DNA of 64,000 nt from Croceicoccus gelatinilyticus (GCF_018398395.1 NZ_JAHCBF010000005.1:62001-126000), one strand, 5' to 3'. Shown: positions 44,148 to 53,907, counted from the stretch's first letter. Notes: generated by a model not told the origin, from the letters alone. Translations and numbers: made by a program.

Positions 44148-44965
44148 CGCAATACTCCGCTCATCTGCCACCAGCCGGGTTGGAGATCGGCAATCGCTTT
44201 TGCCGCCCGGTCACGGTGCTCCGTTTCCTCGTACAACGCGAAACAGGTCGCTCCTGATCCCGACATGCGGGCAAGCCACGGATCGGTGCCGTTGAGGCTT
44301 TCCAGAACGCCGGCGATTTCGGGGCAGATCGAGACGGCGGGTTGCTCCAAATCGTTGCGCCCTTCCAGCGCGATCTGGCGGGCGGAACCGGTGGGCATGG
44401 GGCCAAGATCCTCGCCCCCGCTCTCGCTCCACGCCTTGAAGACGGGGCCGGTCGGGACGGGCTTTCGTGGATTGACCAGCAGGACGGCCATGCCCTTCAG
44501 GTCGTTCTCGACCTTGGCAAGCTCGGTCCCCGTGCCCGTGCCGATCCGCGTGTCGGACCAGATGCAGGCCGGAACGTCGGCGCCCAGCGCGGCGGCGCGG
44601 GCCATGACATCGGTCGGCACCGACTGCGCTTCGGCAATCATGCGGATCAGCGCGCCAGCATCGGCAGACCCGCCGCCAAGCCCGGCCGCGACAGGGAGGT
44701 TCTTTTCGAGATGGACATGCCACCCCTCGCCGCGCGGAAAATTGGTCAGCGTATGGGCGAGGATGTTGTCGAACGGATTATCGAGCGCGCCCGCGAACTC
44801 GCCGGAGACGGTGATCTTGTCCTCGTCGGCGTGCCTCGCGGTCAACCTGTCGCCATCGTCGACAAAGGCGAAGAGCGTTTCAAGCTCGTGATACCCGTCC
44901 TCCCGCCGCCTGCGGACATGCAGCGCGAGGTTGATCTTGGCGTAGGCGGTTTCGGAGTATCCCAT
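44144..44965 (-). CDS. ispE: 4-diphosphocytidyl-2-C-methyl-D-erythritol kinase
   Basis: A 273-residue GHMP kinase of the non-mevalonate isoprenoid pathway. It starts MGYSETAYAKINLALHVRRR; the ATP-binding glycine loop is LPVAAGLGGGSADAGAL, and the C-terminal GHMP motif is RMSGSGATCFALY. ATG 44965 is preferred; a TTG codon just before it would add one residue. Preceded by GAGGT near the end of the upstream gene, 3 bp away. Confidence 0.95.
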   Translation of the reverse strand: MGYSETAYAKINLALHVRRRREDGYHELETLFAFVDDGDRLTARHADEDKITVSGEFAGALDNPFDNILAHTLTNFPRGEGWHVHLEKNLPVAAGLGGGSADAGALIRMIAEAQSVPTDVMARAAALGADVPACIWSDTRIGTGTGTELAKVENDLKGMAVLLVNPRKPVPTGPVFKAWSESGGEDLGPMPTGSARQIALEGRNDLEQPAVSICPEIAGVLESLNGTDPWLARMSGSGATCFALYEETEHRDRAAKAIADLQPGWWQMSGVLR

Positions 44966-44968
44966 CAA

Positions 44969-45445
44969 TTACCTCGTGAACCGGAGGGCGCTGCGCCGTG
45001 CGCGCTTTCGACTATCTTTGAGCATCGCGTAGGCAAGCATCCCGCCAAGGAGGAGAAGCAATGGGCCGATGAGCAAAGGCACGACGACCCAACCCGGCCA
45101 GAGATCAGCACCTACCGCAATCGACTGGCTGGCATCCGCAGGCGCGAAATGCACTTCCACCCGGCTGCCGACGGGATGATCCTGAACGAGAGGGCAGCCG
45201 CCCTCTCCTCCTTCGAACTGTTCACCCTCATGCTCGAAGCGGTAGCCGAAGCGACAACTGCGCCCCCAGCTTTCCGACTCTACGACGGTCGCCATCACCA
45301 CGACACCGTCGCGCAGCAGGCCTGACCTACGATCATGTTCCGCGACCGCGCTGACGATCATCCACGCCAGAGGGACCGCCGCGAGAAAACCCAGAAACGA
45401 AAGGCTGGACAAGCCTTTCGTCAAAGAGCGATCTCCTCGCGGCAC
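44969..45445 (-). CDS. DUF3592-like membrane protein
   Basis: A 158-residue protein with two membrane helices (FLGFLAAVPLAWMIVSAVA and VVVPLLIGPLLLLLGGMLAYA) flanking an extracytoplasmic domain of about 85 residues with GYRFEHEGEQFEGG and VEVHFAPADASQSI, the pattern of DUF3592 proteins. The start is GTG 45445 with GAGGTGG upstream. It lies 10 bp after the ETF-QO stop and just before ispE. Function unknown. Confidence 0.75.
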   Translation of the reverse strand: MPRGDRSLTKGLSSLSFLGFLAAVPLAWMIVSAVAEHDRRSGLLRDGVVVMATVVESESWGRSCRFGYRFEHEGEQFEGGEGGCPLVQDHPVGSRVEVHFAPADASQSIAVGADLWPGWVVVPLLIGPLLLLLGGMLAYAMLKDSRKRARRSALRFTR

Positions 45446-45455
45446 TCAGGCCACC

Positions 45456-47102
45456 TCACATATTCGGATAGTTCGGCCCGCCGCCACCTTCGGGCGTCGT
45501 CCAGATGATGTTCTGCTTCGGATCCTTGATGTCGCAGGTCTTGCAGTGGACGCAGTTCTGCGAGTTGATCACGAACTTCGGCTCGCCCTCTTCCACGCCC
45601 GTGAACTCGTACACACCCGCCGGGCAGTACCGCTGCGAGGGGCCCCCATAGACCGGCAGGTTCACCTCGACCGGGATCGACGGGTCCTTGAGCTTCAGGT
45701 GGCAGGGCTGATCTTCCTCGTGGTTGGTGTTCGACAGGAACACCGAGGAAAGACGGTCGAAGCTGATCTTGCCGTCGGGCTTGGGATATTCGATCTTCTT
45801 GTAAAGATCGGCGCGGCCCGTGCTTTCGTAGTCGGCGTGGTGGCCCATCGTGATCGGCAGACCGATCTTGAGCGTACGCATCCACATGTCGGCACCGGCC
45901 AGAACCGTACCCAGCGCGCCGCCGAACTTGGCGACGGCAGGCTCTGCATTCTTCACCTTCTTGAGTTCGTCCGCGATCCAGCTGCTGCGCAGGTTCGCTT
46001 CGTACTCGGCCACTTCGTCATTCTCGCGGCCGGCGGCGATCGCCTCGGCAATCGCTTCGGCGGCGAGCATCCCGCTCTTCATCGCGGTGTGGCTGCCCTT
46101 GATGCGCGGCACGTTCACGAAACCTGCCGCACAACCGATCAGCGCGCCGCCGGGGAAGCCGAGCTTGGGCACCGACTGCCAGCCGCCTTCGTTGATGGCG
46201 CGCGCGCCATAGGCCACGCGCTTGCCGCCTTCGAGGATCTTACGGATTTCGGGGTGCTGCTTCCAGCGCTGGAATTCCTCGAAAGGATAGACCCACGGGT
46301 TCTTGTAATCGAGCGCGACCACGAAACCGAGCGCAACCTGCCCGTTCGCCTGATGGTACAGGAACCCGCCGCCCCAGCTTTCGCTTTCCGAAAGCGGCCA
46401 GCCCTGCGTGTGAATAACGCGGCCCGGAACGTGCAGTTCGGGATCGATGTCCCACAGTTCCTTCATGCCAAGGCCATAGACCTGCGGCTGGCAATCAGCC
46501 TCGAGGTCGTACTTCGCCTTCAGCTCCTTGGTCAGCGACCCACGCGCGCCTTCGGCGAAGAGCGTGTACTTGCCGTGCAATTCCATGCCCGGCTGATAGT
46601 CGCCCTTGTGCGTGCCGTCGGCGGCAACGCCCATGTCGCCCGTGGCCACGCCCTTGACCGATCCGTCCTCGTTGTAGAGCACTTCAGCAGCGGGGAAGCC
46701 GGGGAAAATCTCGATCCCCATCTCTTCCGCCTTTTCGGCGAGCCAGCGGCACAGGTTGCCCAGCGAACCGGTGTAGTTGCCGTCGTTCGACAGCAGCGGC
46801 GGCATCGCGATGTGCGGCAGCGAATACTTCTTGCCGCGCGTCAGGACCCAGTGGAGGTTGTCCGTCACCGGCGTTTCGGCCATCGGACAGCCTTCGTCGC
46901 GCCAGTCGGGGAAAAGTTCATCCAGAGCGCGCGGGTCGATCACCGCACCCGACAGGATGTGCGCGCCGATTTCCGAACCTTTTTCCAGGATGCAGACTTC
47001 GATTTCGGGGTTCACCTGTTTCAGGCGGATTGCCGCCGAAAGGCCTGCCACGCCGCCGCCAACGACGACGACATCATACGGCATGGATTCGCGTTCGCTC
47101 AT
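45456..47102 (-). CDS. Electron transfer flavoprotein-ubiquinone oxidoreductase
   Basis: A 548-residue FAD and 4Fe-4S enzyme that passes electrons from acyl-CoA dehydrogenases, via ETF, to ubiquinone at the inner membrane. The FAD motif is VVVGGGVAGLSAAIRLKQ; a mid-protein quinone/membrane region is IGCAAGFVNVPRIKGSHTAM; the cluster cysteines near the C-terminus include RYCPAGVYEF and NCVHCKTCDIKDP. Length matches mitochondrial and bacterial ETF-QO. It connects with the beta-oxidation and propionyl-CoA genes seen elsewhere in the window. Confidence 0.95.
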   Translation of the reverse strand: MSERESMPYDVVVVGGGVAGLSAAIRLKQVNPEIEVCILEKGSEIGAHILSGAVIDPRALDELFPDWRDEGCPMAETPVTDNLHWVLTRGKKYSLPHIAMPPLLSNDGNYTGSLGNLCRWLAEKAEEMGIEIFPGFPAAEVLYNEDGSVKGVATGDMGVAADGTHKGDYQPGMELHGKYTLFAEGARGSLTKELKAKYDLEADCQPQVYGLGMKELWDIDPELHVPGRVIHTQGWPLSESESWGGGFLYHQANGQVALGFVVALDYKNPWVYPFEEFQRWKQHPEIRKILEGGKRVAYGARAINEGGWQSVPKLGFPGGALIGCAAGFVNVPRIKGSHTAMKSGMLAAEAIAEAIAAGRENDEVAEYEANLRSSWIADELKKVKNAEPAVAKFGGALGTVLAGADMWMRTLKIGLPITMGHHADYESTGRADLYKKIEYPKPDGKISFDRLSSVFLSNTNHEEDQPCHLKLKDPSIPVEVNLPVYGGPSQRYCPAGVYEFTGVEEGEPKFVINSQNCVHCKTCDIKDPKQNIIWTTPEGGGGPNYPNM

Positions 47103-47198
47103 CTCTGGGGGTTCCCCTTGTCTTCCAGTTGTCCCTCTTCAACTCCAAGCCCTTGATTGCTGTAGCGCCCGAGGTCAAGACTGGTGCTAAGAACAGCT

Positions 47199-48008
47199 AT
47201 GGCTACAAAGGCCACGAAAATTGACCGGAAAGCCACCCGTTTGAGCAGCGACAGACCCGACTTGCGCACGATGTACGACGCGTTGAATGCCTTCTGGCAG
47301 GACGCGGGCGTGGACATGGCGTTCGCGGACGAACCGCGCGACTGGCTGGCCGAGGCAGAGGAAAAGGCTAACCCGTCCGCCCCCGCGATCCCGAAAATGC
47401 CGCCCCCGCCGCCACCCAAGCCGCTGGGCCCCAGCGCGCCCGAACAGGCGAAGCTGGAAGAGGCGAAGGATGGCTGGCCGCAAAAACTGGAAGATTTTGC
47501 GGGCTGGTGGCTGTCAGATGCCTCGCTCGATAATGCACCTGCCGACCGCCGTGTCGCCCCGCGCGGAACGTCGCGCCCGCCGCTGATGGTGATCGTGGCA
47601 GAGCCGGAAGAAGCCGACCGTGATTTGCTGCTCTCCGGCCCCGAAGGACAATTACTCGACGCGATCGAGCGGGCGATGGGATACGAACCGCAAGCGATCT
47701 ATCGCGCCTCGGCCCTGCCCCGCCGCACGCCTGCCGCGGATTGGGAAGGGCTTGCACAGGCCGGAATGGGCGCGGTGCTGCGTCATCACGTGTCACTCGT
47801 CGCACCGGAGCGTCTGCTTGTCTTGTCTAGAGAGGCGCTGACCCTGCTTTCGCCCGACACGTTCGAGCGTGACGGCACGGGTTTCCTAGGCATCGGCGAC
47901 AGGAAAATCCCGCTGATTGCCGCTTATCCACTCGACCAGATGGCAGCAAGGGTCGGATATAAAAGGATTTTCTGGCAACGCTGGCTTGCCTTCGTTTCGG
48001 GCGCTTGA
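47199..48008 (+). CDS. UDG-like protein lacking Fe-S cysteines, unknown function
   Basis: A 269-residue protein. The first third is a variable region with a Pro tract (KMPPPPPPKPLG). The rest follows the order of family 4 uracil-DNA glycosylases: a strand LMVIVAEPEEADRDLLLSGP where UDGs have VGEGPG, then GQLLDAIERAMGY, a YRASALPRRTP equivalent of TNVVKWRPP, and a C-terminal VSLVAPERLLVLSREALTLL. There is no cysteine in the whole protein, so the 4Fe-4S cluster is absent and glycosylase activity is doubtful. Divergent from ETF-QO. ATG 47199 is used; ATG 47184 is possible. Confidence 0.65.
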   Translation: MATKATKIDRKATRLSSDRPDLRTMYDALNAFWQDAGVDMAFADEPRDWLAEAEEKANPSAPAIPKMPPPPPPKPLGPSAPEQAKLEEAKDGWPQKLEDFAGWWLSDASLDNAPADRRVAPRGTSRPPLMVIVAEPEEADRDLLLSGPEGQLLDAIERAMGYEPQAIYRASALPRRTPAADWEGLAQAGMGAVLRHHVSLVAPERLLVLSREALTLLSPDTFERDGTGFLGIGDRKIPLIAAYPLDQMAARVGYKRIFWQRWLAFVSGA

Positions 48009-48106
48009 CGCTAACCCACCTGCGATTCATCGTCGTCATGATGGGGCCGTTCGCGTGTTGGCGCGTTCAGGCCATCTTTACCCAGTTGCCTCACAAAGGG
48101 CCGGTC

Positions 48107-49903
48107 ATGGCAAAAACGCGTTCGAACCCTCTTTCCCGGTTGCGCCCGCTTCTCCTCGCACTGTCGGTCGGCACTGCCGCCGTCGCGACAACACCTGCCC
48201 TTGCGGACAGCGCCAATCTGCCGTCATCGCGCAGTGCGGGCATCCCCGGCCAGCTTTCCGGTCAGGACCGCGCGTTCTATTCGGGCGTCTTCGCGCAGAT
48301 CGATGCGCAGAACTGGGGCGCGGTCGAACAGATGCTGGCCGCCCGCCCGAACGACAGCCTGAAGCAGCTGGCGCTGGCGGAATACTACCTCCACCCCAAC
48401 AGCCCGAAGATCGAGCTGGACGCGCTGAACAACTGGCTGGCGATGGGCCGCGACCTGCCGCAGGCGGGCCAGATCGGCCGCCTTGCGATCAAGCGCGGGC
48501 TTGAGAACGGGCCCAGCCTTCCCGGCACGCAGCGCCTCGTTTCGCTGCGCAGCCCAGCCAAGCGGATCCTGCCGCGCGGCACCGGCGATGCGTCAATGCC
48601 CGCCGAAGTGTCGAACGCGATCCTCGACCGGATCAAGAACGACGATCCCAACGGCGCGCGCATCCTGCTGGACGGTGTGGACGCGACGCTTTCGCCGCAG
48701 GCCCGAGCCGAATGGCGCCAGCGCGTCGCATGGTCCTATTATATCGAGAACGATGATCGCGCCGCGCTCGCCATGGCGCGCACCGTCGCCAGCGGCGGCA
48801 GCGGCGCATGGGTCGGCGAAGGCTGGTGGGTTGCAGGCTTGTCCGCATGGCGCCTTGGCGATTGCGCGCTTGCCGCCGACGGTTTCGACAAGGCATCGCG
48901 CAGCGCCGCGAACGAGGAACTGCGCGCCGCGTCCTATTATTGGGCGGCGCGCGCCTATACCCGTTGCCGTCAGCCCGAGCTGGCAGACCCTGCCCTGCGT
49001 GCGGCGGCGGGCTATTCCGAAACGCTTTACGGCATGATCGCCGCCGAACAGCTTGGCATGGACCCGCCACAACACGTGGTCGGGCAGTCGTTCTCTTCCA
49101 GCGACTGGCGCGCGCTTTCGAATGACGAGAACGTGCGCACCGCGATCGCCCTGGTCGAAATTGGACGCGAAGGCCTTGCCGACGAAGTCCTGCGCCATCA
49201 GGCTCAGATCGGCGACCCGAACGAATATGACAGCCTGACGCGTCTCGCCCGCGAACTGGGCCTGCCCTCGACGCAACTTTACATGGCCTACAACGCGCCG
49301 CGCGGGGCAAAGCCCGATCCGGCGACGCGTTATCCCGTTACGCGCTGGGCACCGCGCGAAGGTTGGCGGGTCGACCCCGCGCTTGCCTATGCCCACACGC
49401 TGCAGGAATCGAACTTCCGCGCCGAAGCGGTCAGCCCCGCCAATGCCGTGGGCCTGATGCAGATCACGCCGATTACGGTGCGCCAGCACGCGCCCTCGCT
49501 GGGCATGAATGCCGACGGCGTGGATCTCAAGGATCCGTCCACGAACATGAGCTTCGGCCAGCGCAACCTTGAGATGCTGCGCGACAGCGGCGGGACGCAG
49601 GGGCTGCTGCCCAAGATCATGGCGGCCTATAACGCAGGGCTTTCGCCGATCACGCGCTGGAACAGCGAAGTGAAGGACTTCGGCGATCCGCTGCTCTACA
49701 TCGAATCCATCCCCTACTGGGAAACGCGTTCCTACGTCGCGATCGTGACGAAGAACTACCTGATGTACCGCCGCCAGGAAGGCGCGAACGACGATGTGCA
49801 GCAGGCACTGGCGCAGAACCTGTGGCCGACGTTCCCCTCGCCCACAGGCGCGGGCGCGGTGGCGCGGCATGGCAAGCCGGTCCTGTCGAAACTGAAACGC
49901 TGA
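48107..49903 (+). CDS. Soluble lytic murein transglycosylase (Slt family)
   Basis: A 598-residue periplasmic enzyme that cleaves peptidoglycan glycan strands. The signal peptide is RLRPLLLALSVGTAAVATTP, cut near ALAD. A long alpha-superhelical region of tetratricopeptide type follows, then the C-terminal goose-lysozyme-like domain with catalytic Glu in AYAHTLQESNFRAEAVS, the SPANAVGLMQITP motif and MAAYNAGLSPITRWN. ATG 48107 is chosen over 48005, since it begins the signal peptide. Confidence 0.93.
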   Translation: MAKTRSNPLSRLRPLLLALSVGTAAVATTPALADSANLPSSRSAGIPGQLSGQDRAFYSGVFAQIDAQNWGAVEQMLAARPNDSLKQLALAEYYLHPNSPKIELDALNNWLAMGRDLPQAGQIGRLAIKRGLENGPSLPGTQRLVSLRSPAKRILPRGTGDASMPAEVSNAILDRIKNDDPNGARILLDGVDATLSPQARAEWRQRVAWSYYIENDDRAALAMARTVASGGSGAWVGEGWWVAGLSAWRLGDCALAADGFDKASRSAANEELRAASYYWAARAYTRCRQPELADPALRAAAGYSETLYGMIAAEQLGMDPPQHVVGQSFSSSDWRALSNDENVRTAIALVEIGREGLADEVLRHQAQIGDPNEYDSLTRLARELGLPSTQLYMAYNAPRGAKPDPATRYPVTRWAPREGWRVDPALAYAHTLQESNFRAEAVSPANAVGLMQITPITVRQHAPSLGMNADGVDLKDPSTNMSFGQRNLEMLRDSGGTQGLLPKIMAAYNAGLSPITRWNSEVKDFGDPLLYIESIPYWETRSYVAIVTKNYLMYRRQEGANDDVQQALAQNLWPTFPSPTGAGAVARHGKPVLSKLKR

Positions 49904-49915
49904 CGGGAACCACAC

Positions 49916-50443
49916 ATGGCCATCGACGAAAGACGCAAGTTCAAGCCGATCCGGATTGCGCTCATGACGGTGTCCGACACGCGCACGCCCGATAACGATA
50001 CCAGCGGCGACATCCTTGCCGACCGCATCCACAACGCGGGCCACACCCTTATCGATCGCACGATCATGAAGGACGACGCCGACCGTATCGTCGCCCAGCT
50101 TCATTCATGGATCGAAGATGAAAACATCGACGCGATCGTCACCACAGGCGGCACGGGACTTACCGGCCGCGACGTCACGCCAGAGGCGCTGGAGCGTGTG
50201 AAAACGCGCGAGATCCCGGGCTTTGGCGAATTGTTCCGCTTCATCAGCTTCCAGTCCATCGGCACCAGCACGGTCCAGTCGCGCGCCTGTGCAGTCGTGG
50301 CGCGGGGCACGTACATCTTCGCCCTGCCGGGATCGAACGGCGCGGTGAAGGACGGTTGGGACGGCATTCTTGCCGAACAACTCGACAGCCGGAACCGGCC
50401 CTGCAATTTCGTGGAACTGATGCCCCGCCTGCGGGAGCAATAA
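49916..50443 (+). CDS. moaB: Molybdenum cofactor biosynthesis protein B
   Basis: A 175-residue MogA/MoaB-fold protein that adenylylates molybdopterin. It has ALMTVSDTRTPDNDTSGD, the nucleotide-binding DAIVTTGGTGLTGRDVTPEA, and ALPGSNGAVKDGW. Twelve bp separate it from the transglycosylase gene. No other moa gene lies in the window. Confidence 0.93.
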   Translation: MAIDERRKFKPIRIALMTVSDTRTPDNDTSGDILADRIHNAGHTLIDRTIMKDDADRIVAQLHSWIEDENIDAIVTTGGTGLTGRDVTPEALERVKTREIPGFGELFRFISFQSIGTSTVQSRACAVVARGTYIFALPGSNGAVKDGWDGILAEQLDSRNRPCNFVELMPRLREQ

Positions 50444-50447
50444 GGGC

Positions 50448-50963
50448 TCAGACCCGCTTCACGCCCGCCGCTTCCAGCTTTGCGATCAGGTCCGCCGCCG
50501 CATCGCCCACGGCGTCCAGAGGCAAGAGATTGAAGTACATCTCGGTCTGGTAAAGCATCAGCATATCACCGCTGACGGCAAAGCGATGGAACTCTGCAAA
50601 CGGCATCCGCGCATGGCCGCGTTCGCCGCTGAACATCACCGCCTCGTCATCCCACGCGATAGTGCTTTCGGCACGTAGCGCCGCGCTTTGCCGGTATTGG
50701 CGGCGGCCCATCATTGGCGCCATCCAGAAATAGACGATGGCCAACGCAACCGGCACCGCGATCAGGAAGGCAAGGGCTTGCCCCGACACTTCGCCCGTCA
50801 TCGAGAAATCCAGCACGACCAGCAACGCCAGCAACACGGCGATCAGGATCAGCATCCAGCGGATCGGCCCTTTCCAAGCGCGCGCCAGCATCAACCGCTT
50901 CATCGCGGCGACGACTTGTTCCTCGCGGACAGTGAAGCTGAAAGGTCCCTTCGTCTCCATCAT
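50448..50963 (-). CDS. YcxB-like membrane protein
   Basis: A 171-residue protein with two membrane helices (IRWMLILIAVLLALLVVLDF and ALAFLIAVPVALAIVYFW) and a C-terminal beta-rich domain (TIAWDDEAVMFSGERGHARM, FAVSGDMLMLYQTEMYFNLL). This layout fits YcxB-like proteins. Function is unknown. It converges on moaB with 4 bp between stops. Confidence 0.75.
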   Translation of the reverse strand: MMETKGPFSFTVREEQVVAAMKRLMLARAWKGPIRWMLILIAVLLALLVVLDFSMTGEVSGQALAFLIAVPVALAIVYFWMAPMMGRRQYRQSAALRAESTIAWDDEAVMFSGERGHARMPFAEFHRFAVSGDMLMLYQTEMYFNLLPLDAVGDAAADLIAKLEAAGVKRV

Positions 50964-51057
50964 GTTCGTTTAGGCCGCAAAGGTTACCGCATTGCAAGCC
51001 GCGCGGAACGAAGCGCCGCGTTCGCGTGTTCGCAGGTGACATACAGGGGAGATCAAT

Positions 51058-52092
51058 TTGCCGGACATCGCAGCCGCTTCCGATACTTTGCTGCTGGCCG
51101 CCTTTGCGGGGGCCGCTCTCATCATCGCCGTGCTGGGCAGCCGCATGGCCAACATCGCCGACGTTCTGGCCGACCGGACGGGCCTTGGCGAAGCGCTGAT
51201 CGGATCGGTCCTGTTGGGCGCGGGCACGTCGATCTCCGGCATCGTCACATCGATCAGCACGGCGGCCAGCGGGCACCCCGAACTCAGCGTGTCGAACGCG
51301 CTGGGCGGGATCGCGGCGCAGACGATGTTCCTTGCCCTTGCCGACATCGCTTATCGCAAGGTGAACCTTGAACACGCGGCGGCAAGCGCAGTGAACCTTG
51401 GGCAGGCAGGCGTTCTGATCATGCTGTCCGCCCTCCCCATTCTCGCATGGGCCAGCCCTGCGGTGACGGTCTTTTCGATCCACCCGATCAGCCCGCTGCT
51501 CGTCGCGATCTACCTCGTCGGCCTGCACAACGCGCACCGCATCCGGCAGGAACCGATGTGGATTCCCCGCAAGACCGAGGCGACGCGCAACGAAGACGAT
51601 GACGAGTGCGAGGACGACCGATCGACCAGGATGCTCTTCGCCACGTTCGCGGCGCTTGTCGCCGTTGTTGGCGTGTGCGGCTGGGTCGTGGGCGAAGCGG
51701 GCGTCGAACTGTCGTCGCGCTATGGCATTTCGCAGGGCGTTGTCGGTGCGCTGCTGACCGCGGTGGTCACCTCGCTGCCCGAACTGGTCACGACCGTTGC
51801 TGCCGTGCGCAACGGCGCGCTGCAACTCGCCATCGGCGGGATCATCGGCGGGAACATGTTCGACGCGCTGTTCATTGCGGCCAGCGACGTCGGCTATCGT
51901 GAGGGCAGCATCTATCACGCGATCAGCGACCGTGCCGTATTCTGGATGGCGCTGGTCGTCGTGATGACGGCGATCCTGCTGCTTGGCCTTCTGAGACGCG
52001 AGAGGCAGGGACCGGCGGGCATCGGCTGGGAATCGACGCTGCTGCTGACGCTATGGCTGGGCGGTGCGGGGCTCCAGATCGCGCTGGGATAA
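51058..52092 (+). CDS. Sodium/calcium-type cation antiporter
   Basis: A 344-residue membrane protein of the CaCA superfamily. The two inverted alpha repeats are visible: LLGAGTSISGIVTSISTAAS with SNALGGIAAQ in the first half and TAVVTSLPELVTTVAAVRNG with GGIIGGNMFDALF in the second, separated by an acidic cytoplasmic loop (RNEDDDECEDD). The first repeat lacks the acidic residue usually seen in the GTS-PE motif, so ion selectivity is uncertain. TTG 51058 is used as start, with AGGGGAG six to seven bases upstream. Confidence 0.85.
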   Translation: MPDIAAASDTLLLAAFAGAALIIAVLGSRMANIADVLADRTGLGEALIGSVLLGAGTSISGIVTSISTAASGHPELSVSNALGGIAAQTMFLALADIAYRKVNLEHAAASAVNLGQAGVLIMLSALPILAWASPAVTVFSIHPISPLLVAIYLVGLHNAHRIRQEPMWIPRKTEATRNEDDDECEDDRSTRMLFATFAALVAVVGVCGWVVGEAGVELSSRYGISQGVVGALLTAVVTSLPELVTTVAAVRNGALQLAIGGIIGGNMFDALFIAASDVGYREGSIYHAISDRAVFWMALVVVMTAILLLGLLRRERQGPAGIGWESTLLLTLWLGGAGLQIALG

Positions 52093-52144
52093 CTCGGCGC
52101 GTCGAATCGTTGCACATTGCTTTTGTTCTAGTTATGTTCCGAAC

Positions 52145-53224
52145 ATGCCGACACCACCCGCACCGCACGGGCGCGGCGCGCAATCGGGCGCGCTGTCGCG
52201 CCGCTTCAACCTTGCCGAGCGCGAGGCGGATGGCGACTGGCTGGACGATGCAGAGGCGATAGACGGCCCCGCCCCCAAGCTGCGGACAACGGTGACCGAG
52301 GAACATCCCCGCGCCGTGCTGACATTCAACAAGTCGCCCGACATTCCCTTCGACCGCTCGGTCAATGCCTACAGGGGATGCGAACATGGCTGCATCTACT
52401 GCTTTGCGCGGCCCACCCACGCCTATCACGACCTGTCGCCCGGCCTCGACTTCGAAACCAAGCTGTTCGCCAAGCCCGACGCGGCGAAGATCCTGCGCCG
52501 CACGTTCGCGAAACCCGGCTACGCGCCCGAGATCATGGCGATGGGCACGAATACCGATCCCTACCAACCGATCGAGGGTAAGTACGGTATCACGCGCGAG
52601 ATCCTCGAGGTTTGCCTCGAAGCGAAGCACCCCGTCGCCATCACCACGAAATCGGCCCGCGTGTTGCGCGATATCGACCTGCTGTCCGAATTGGCAAAGC
52701 AGCAGCTTGTCGCGGTCAGCATTTCGGTCACCAGCCTCGATCCGCGGCTGTCGGGCATCCTCGAACCGCGTGCGTCCTCCCCTGCGCGCCGCGTCGATGC
52801 GCTGGCCCGGCTGGCGGCGGCGGGCGTTCCGACGCATTGCATGATCTCGCCCATCATCCCCGCGATCACCGATCACCACATGGAAGCCATCGTCGACGAG
52901 GCGGCAACGGCAGGTGTGCGCGCGGCGAACTGGATCATGCTGCGCCTGCCGCACGAAGTTGCGCCGCTGTTCCGCGAATGGCTCGACACGCATTTCCCGG
53001 ACCGGGCGGGCAAGGTCATGGCCTTCGTGCAGGAAATGCGCGGCGGGCGGGACAACGATCCGGGCTTTCATTCGCGCTTTCGCCCCACAGGTGCCTGGGC
53101 CGACCTGTTCCGCCAACGCTTCGCGCTCGCCGTCAAGCGATCGGGCCTGCCGCAGCAAAGGCTGGAGCTCGACTGTTCGGCCTTCACACCGCCGCCGGTT
53201 GACGGACAATTGCGGCTTTTGTGA
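52145..53224 (+). CDS. PA0069-family radical SAM protein
   Basis: A 359-residue radical SAM enzyme. The SAM-cluster cysteines are in RGCEHGCIYCFARP (CxxxCxxC), followed by LDFETKLFAKPDAAK, AMGTNTDPYQPIEG and AVSISVTSLDPRLSGILEPR, the pattern of the SplB-related PA0069 family. Its substrate is not known. ATG 52145 is used, as the frame upstream overlaps the antiporter gene in another reading. Confidence 0.9.
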   Translation: MPTPPAPHGRGAQSGALSRRFNLAEREADGDWLDDAEAIDGPAPKLRTTVTEEHPRAVLTFNKSPDIPFDRSVNAYRGCEHGCIYCFARPTHAYHDLSPGLDFETKLFAKPDAAKILRRTFAKPGYAPEIMAMGTNTDPYQPIEGKYGITREILEVCLEAKHPVAITTKSARVLRDIDLLSELAKQQLVAVSISVTSLDPRLSGILEPRASSPARRVDALARLAAAGVPTHCMISPIIPAITDHHMEAIVDEAATAGVRAANWIMLRLPHEVAPLFREWLDTHFPDRAGKVMAFVQEMRGGRDNDPGFHSRFRPTGAWADLFRQRFALAVKRSGLPQQRLELDCSAFTPPPVDGQLRLL

Positions 53225-53301
53225 CAATTCCTGAACGGTTTACCGGCAAGTAACCAAGTCACGCCTAAGTATTTCCCGCCATATTCAGGGGGATACTTGT
53301 C

Positions 53302-53907
53302 ATGAAGGAAATGCTTATCGGCGGCGTAGTTGTCGCTGCTGTCGGTCTTAGCGTCTTTTTCGCGCCGGACATGAATTTCGGCACGATGGAACGCGTCGAT
53401 CCGGCCAATGGCCCGCTTTATTCGCTGACGCCTGCGCAAGTATCCGAAAAGCTGACCAAGGCCCCGCTCCCCGGCAGTGCCGGTCCTTTCGGAACGCTCG
53501 ACGTAAAGGTCACCAGCCGCAAAGAAGGCGTGGTGCGTTACGAGGCATCAGGTTCGCACGCCCGCATCTCCTGCAAGGCGAGCGTTCACGATGCTCGCTC
53601 AGATGCGATACAGGTACTGACATCGTGCGATCGCGCCGCGGCTGACGGCGCAGCCGCCAAGCTTGGTGTCGAAATCACCAACAATGCGTTCAACGAACTG
53701 GTCCATTCCACCCTGCAGGGCCGTGCCTATGATCGCGCGAAAGTCGAAATGCAGAACTCGGGCGCAGTGATGAAGAACCTGCCGCAGATGCAGCGCGACG
53801 CGCTCAAGATGCAGAGCGATTTCAGCAAGATGGAGCGCGAGATCGAGCAGGACCAGTTGGACCGCGAAGACCGCGCGTGGCTGGAAGGCGACGTCTCCGA
53901 CTATTGA
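53302..53907 (+). CDS. Secreted or membrane-anchored protein, unknown function
   Basis: A 201-residue protein with an N-terminal hydrophobic segment (MLIGGVVVAAVGLSVFFAP), two cysteines (ISCKAS and LTSCDR) that could pair in the periplasm, and a C-terminal highly charged helical part (FSKMEREIEQDQLDREDRAW). AGGGGGA lies upstream of the ATG. It converges on another unknown gene, and both end in a shared 14-bp stem hairpin. No family is recognised. Confidence 0.7.
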   Translation: MKEMLIGGVVVAAVGLSVFFAPDMNFGTMERVDPANGPLYSLTPAQVSEKLTKAPLPGSAGPFGTLDVKVTSRKEGVVRYEASGSHARISCKASVHDARSDAIQVLTSCDRAAADGAAAKLGVEITNNAFNELVHSTLQGRAYDRAKVEMQNSGAVMKNLPQMQRDALKMQSDFSKMEREIEQDQLDREDRAWLEGDVSDY

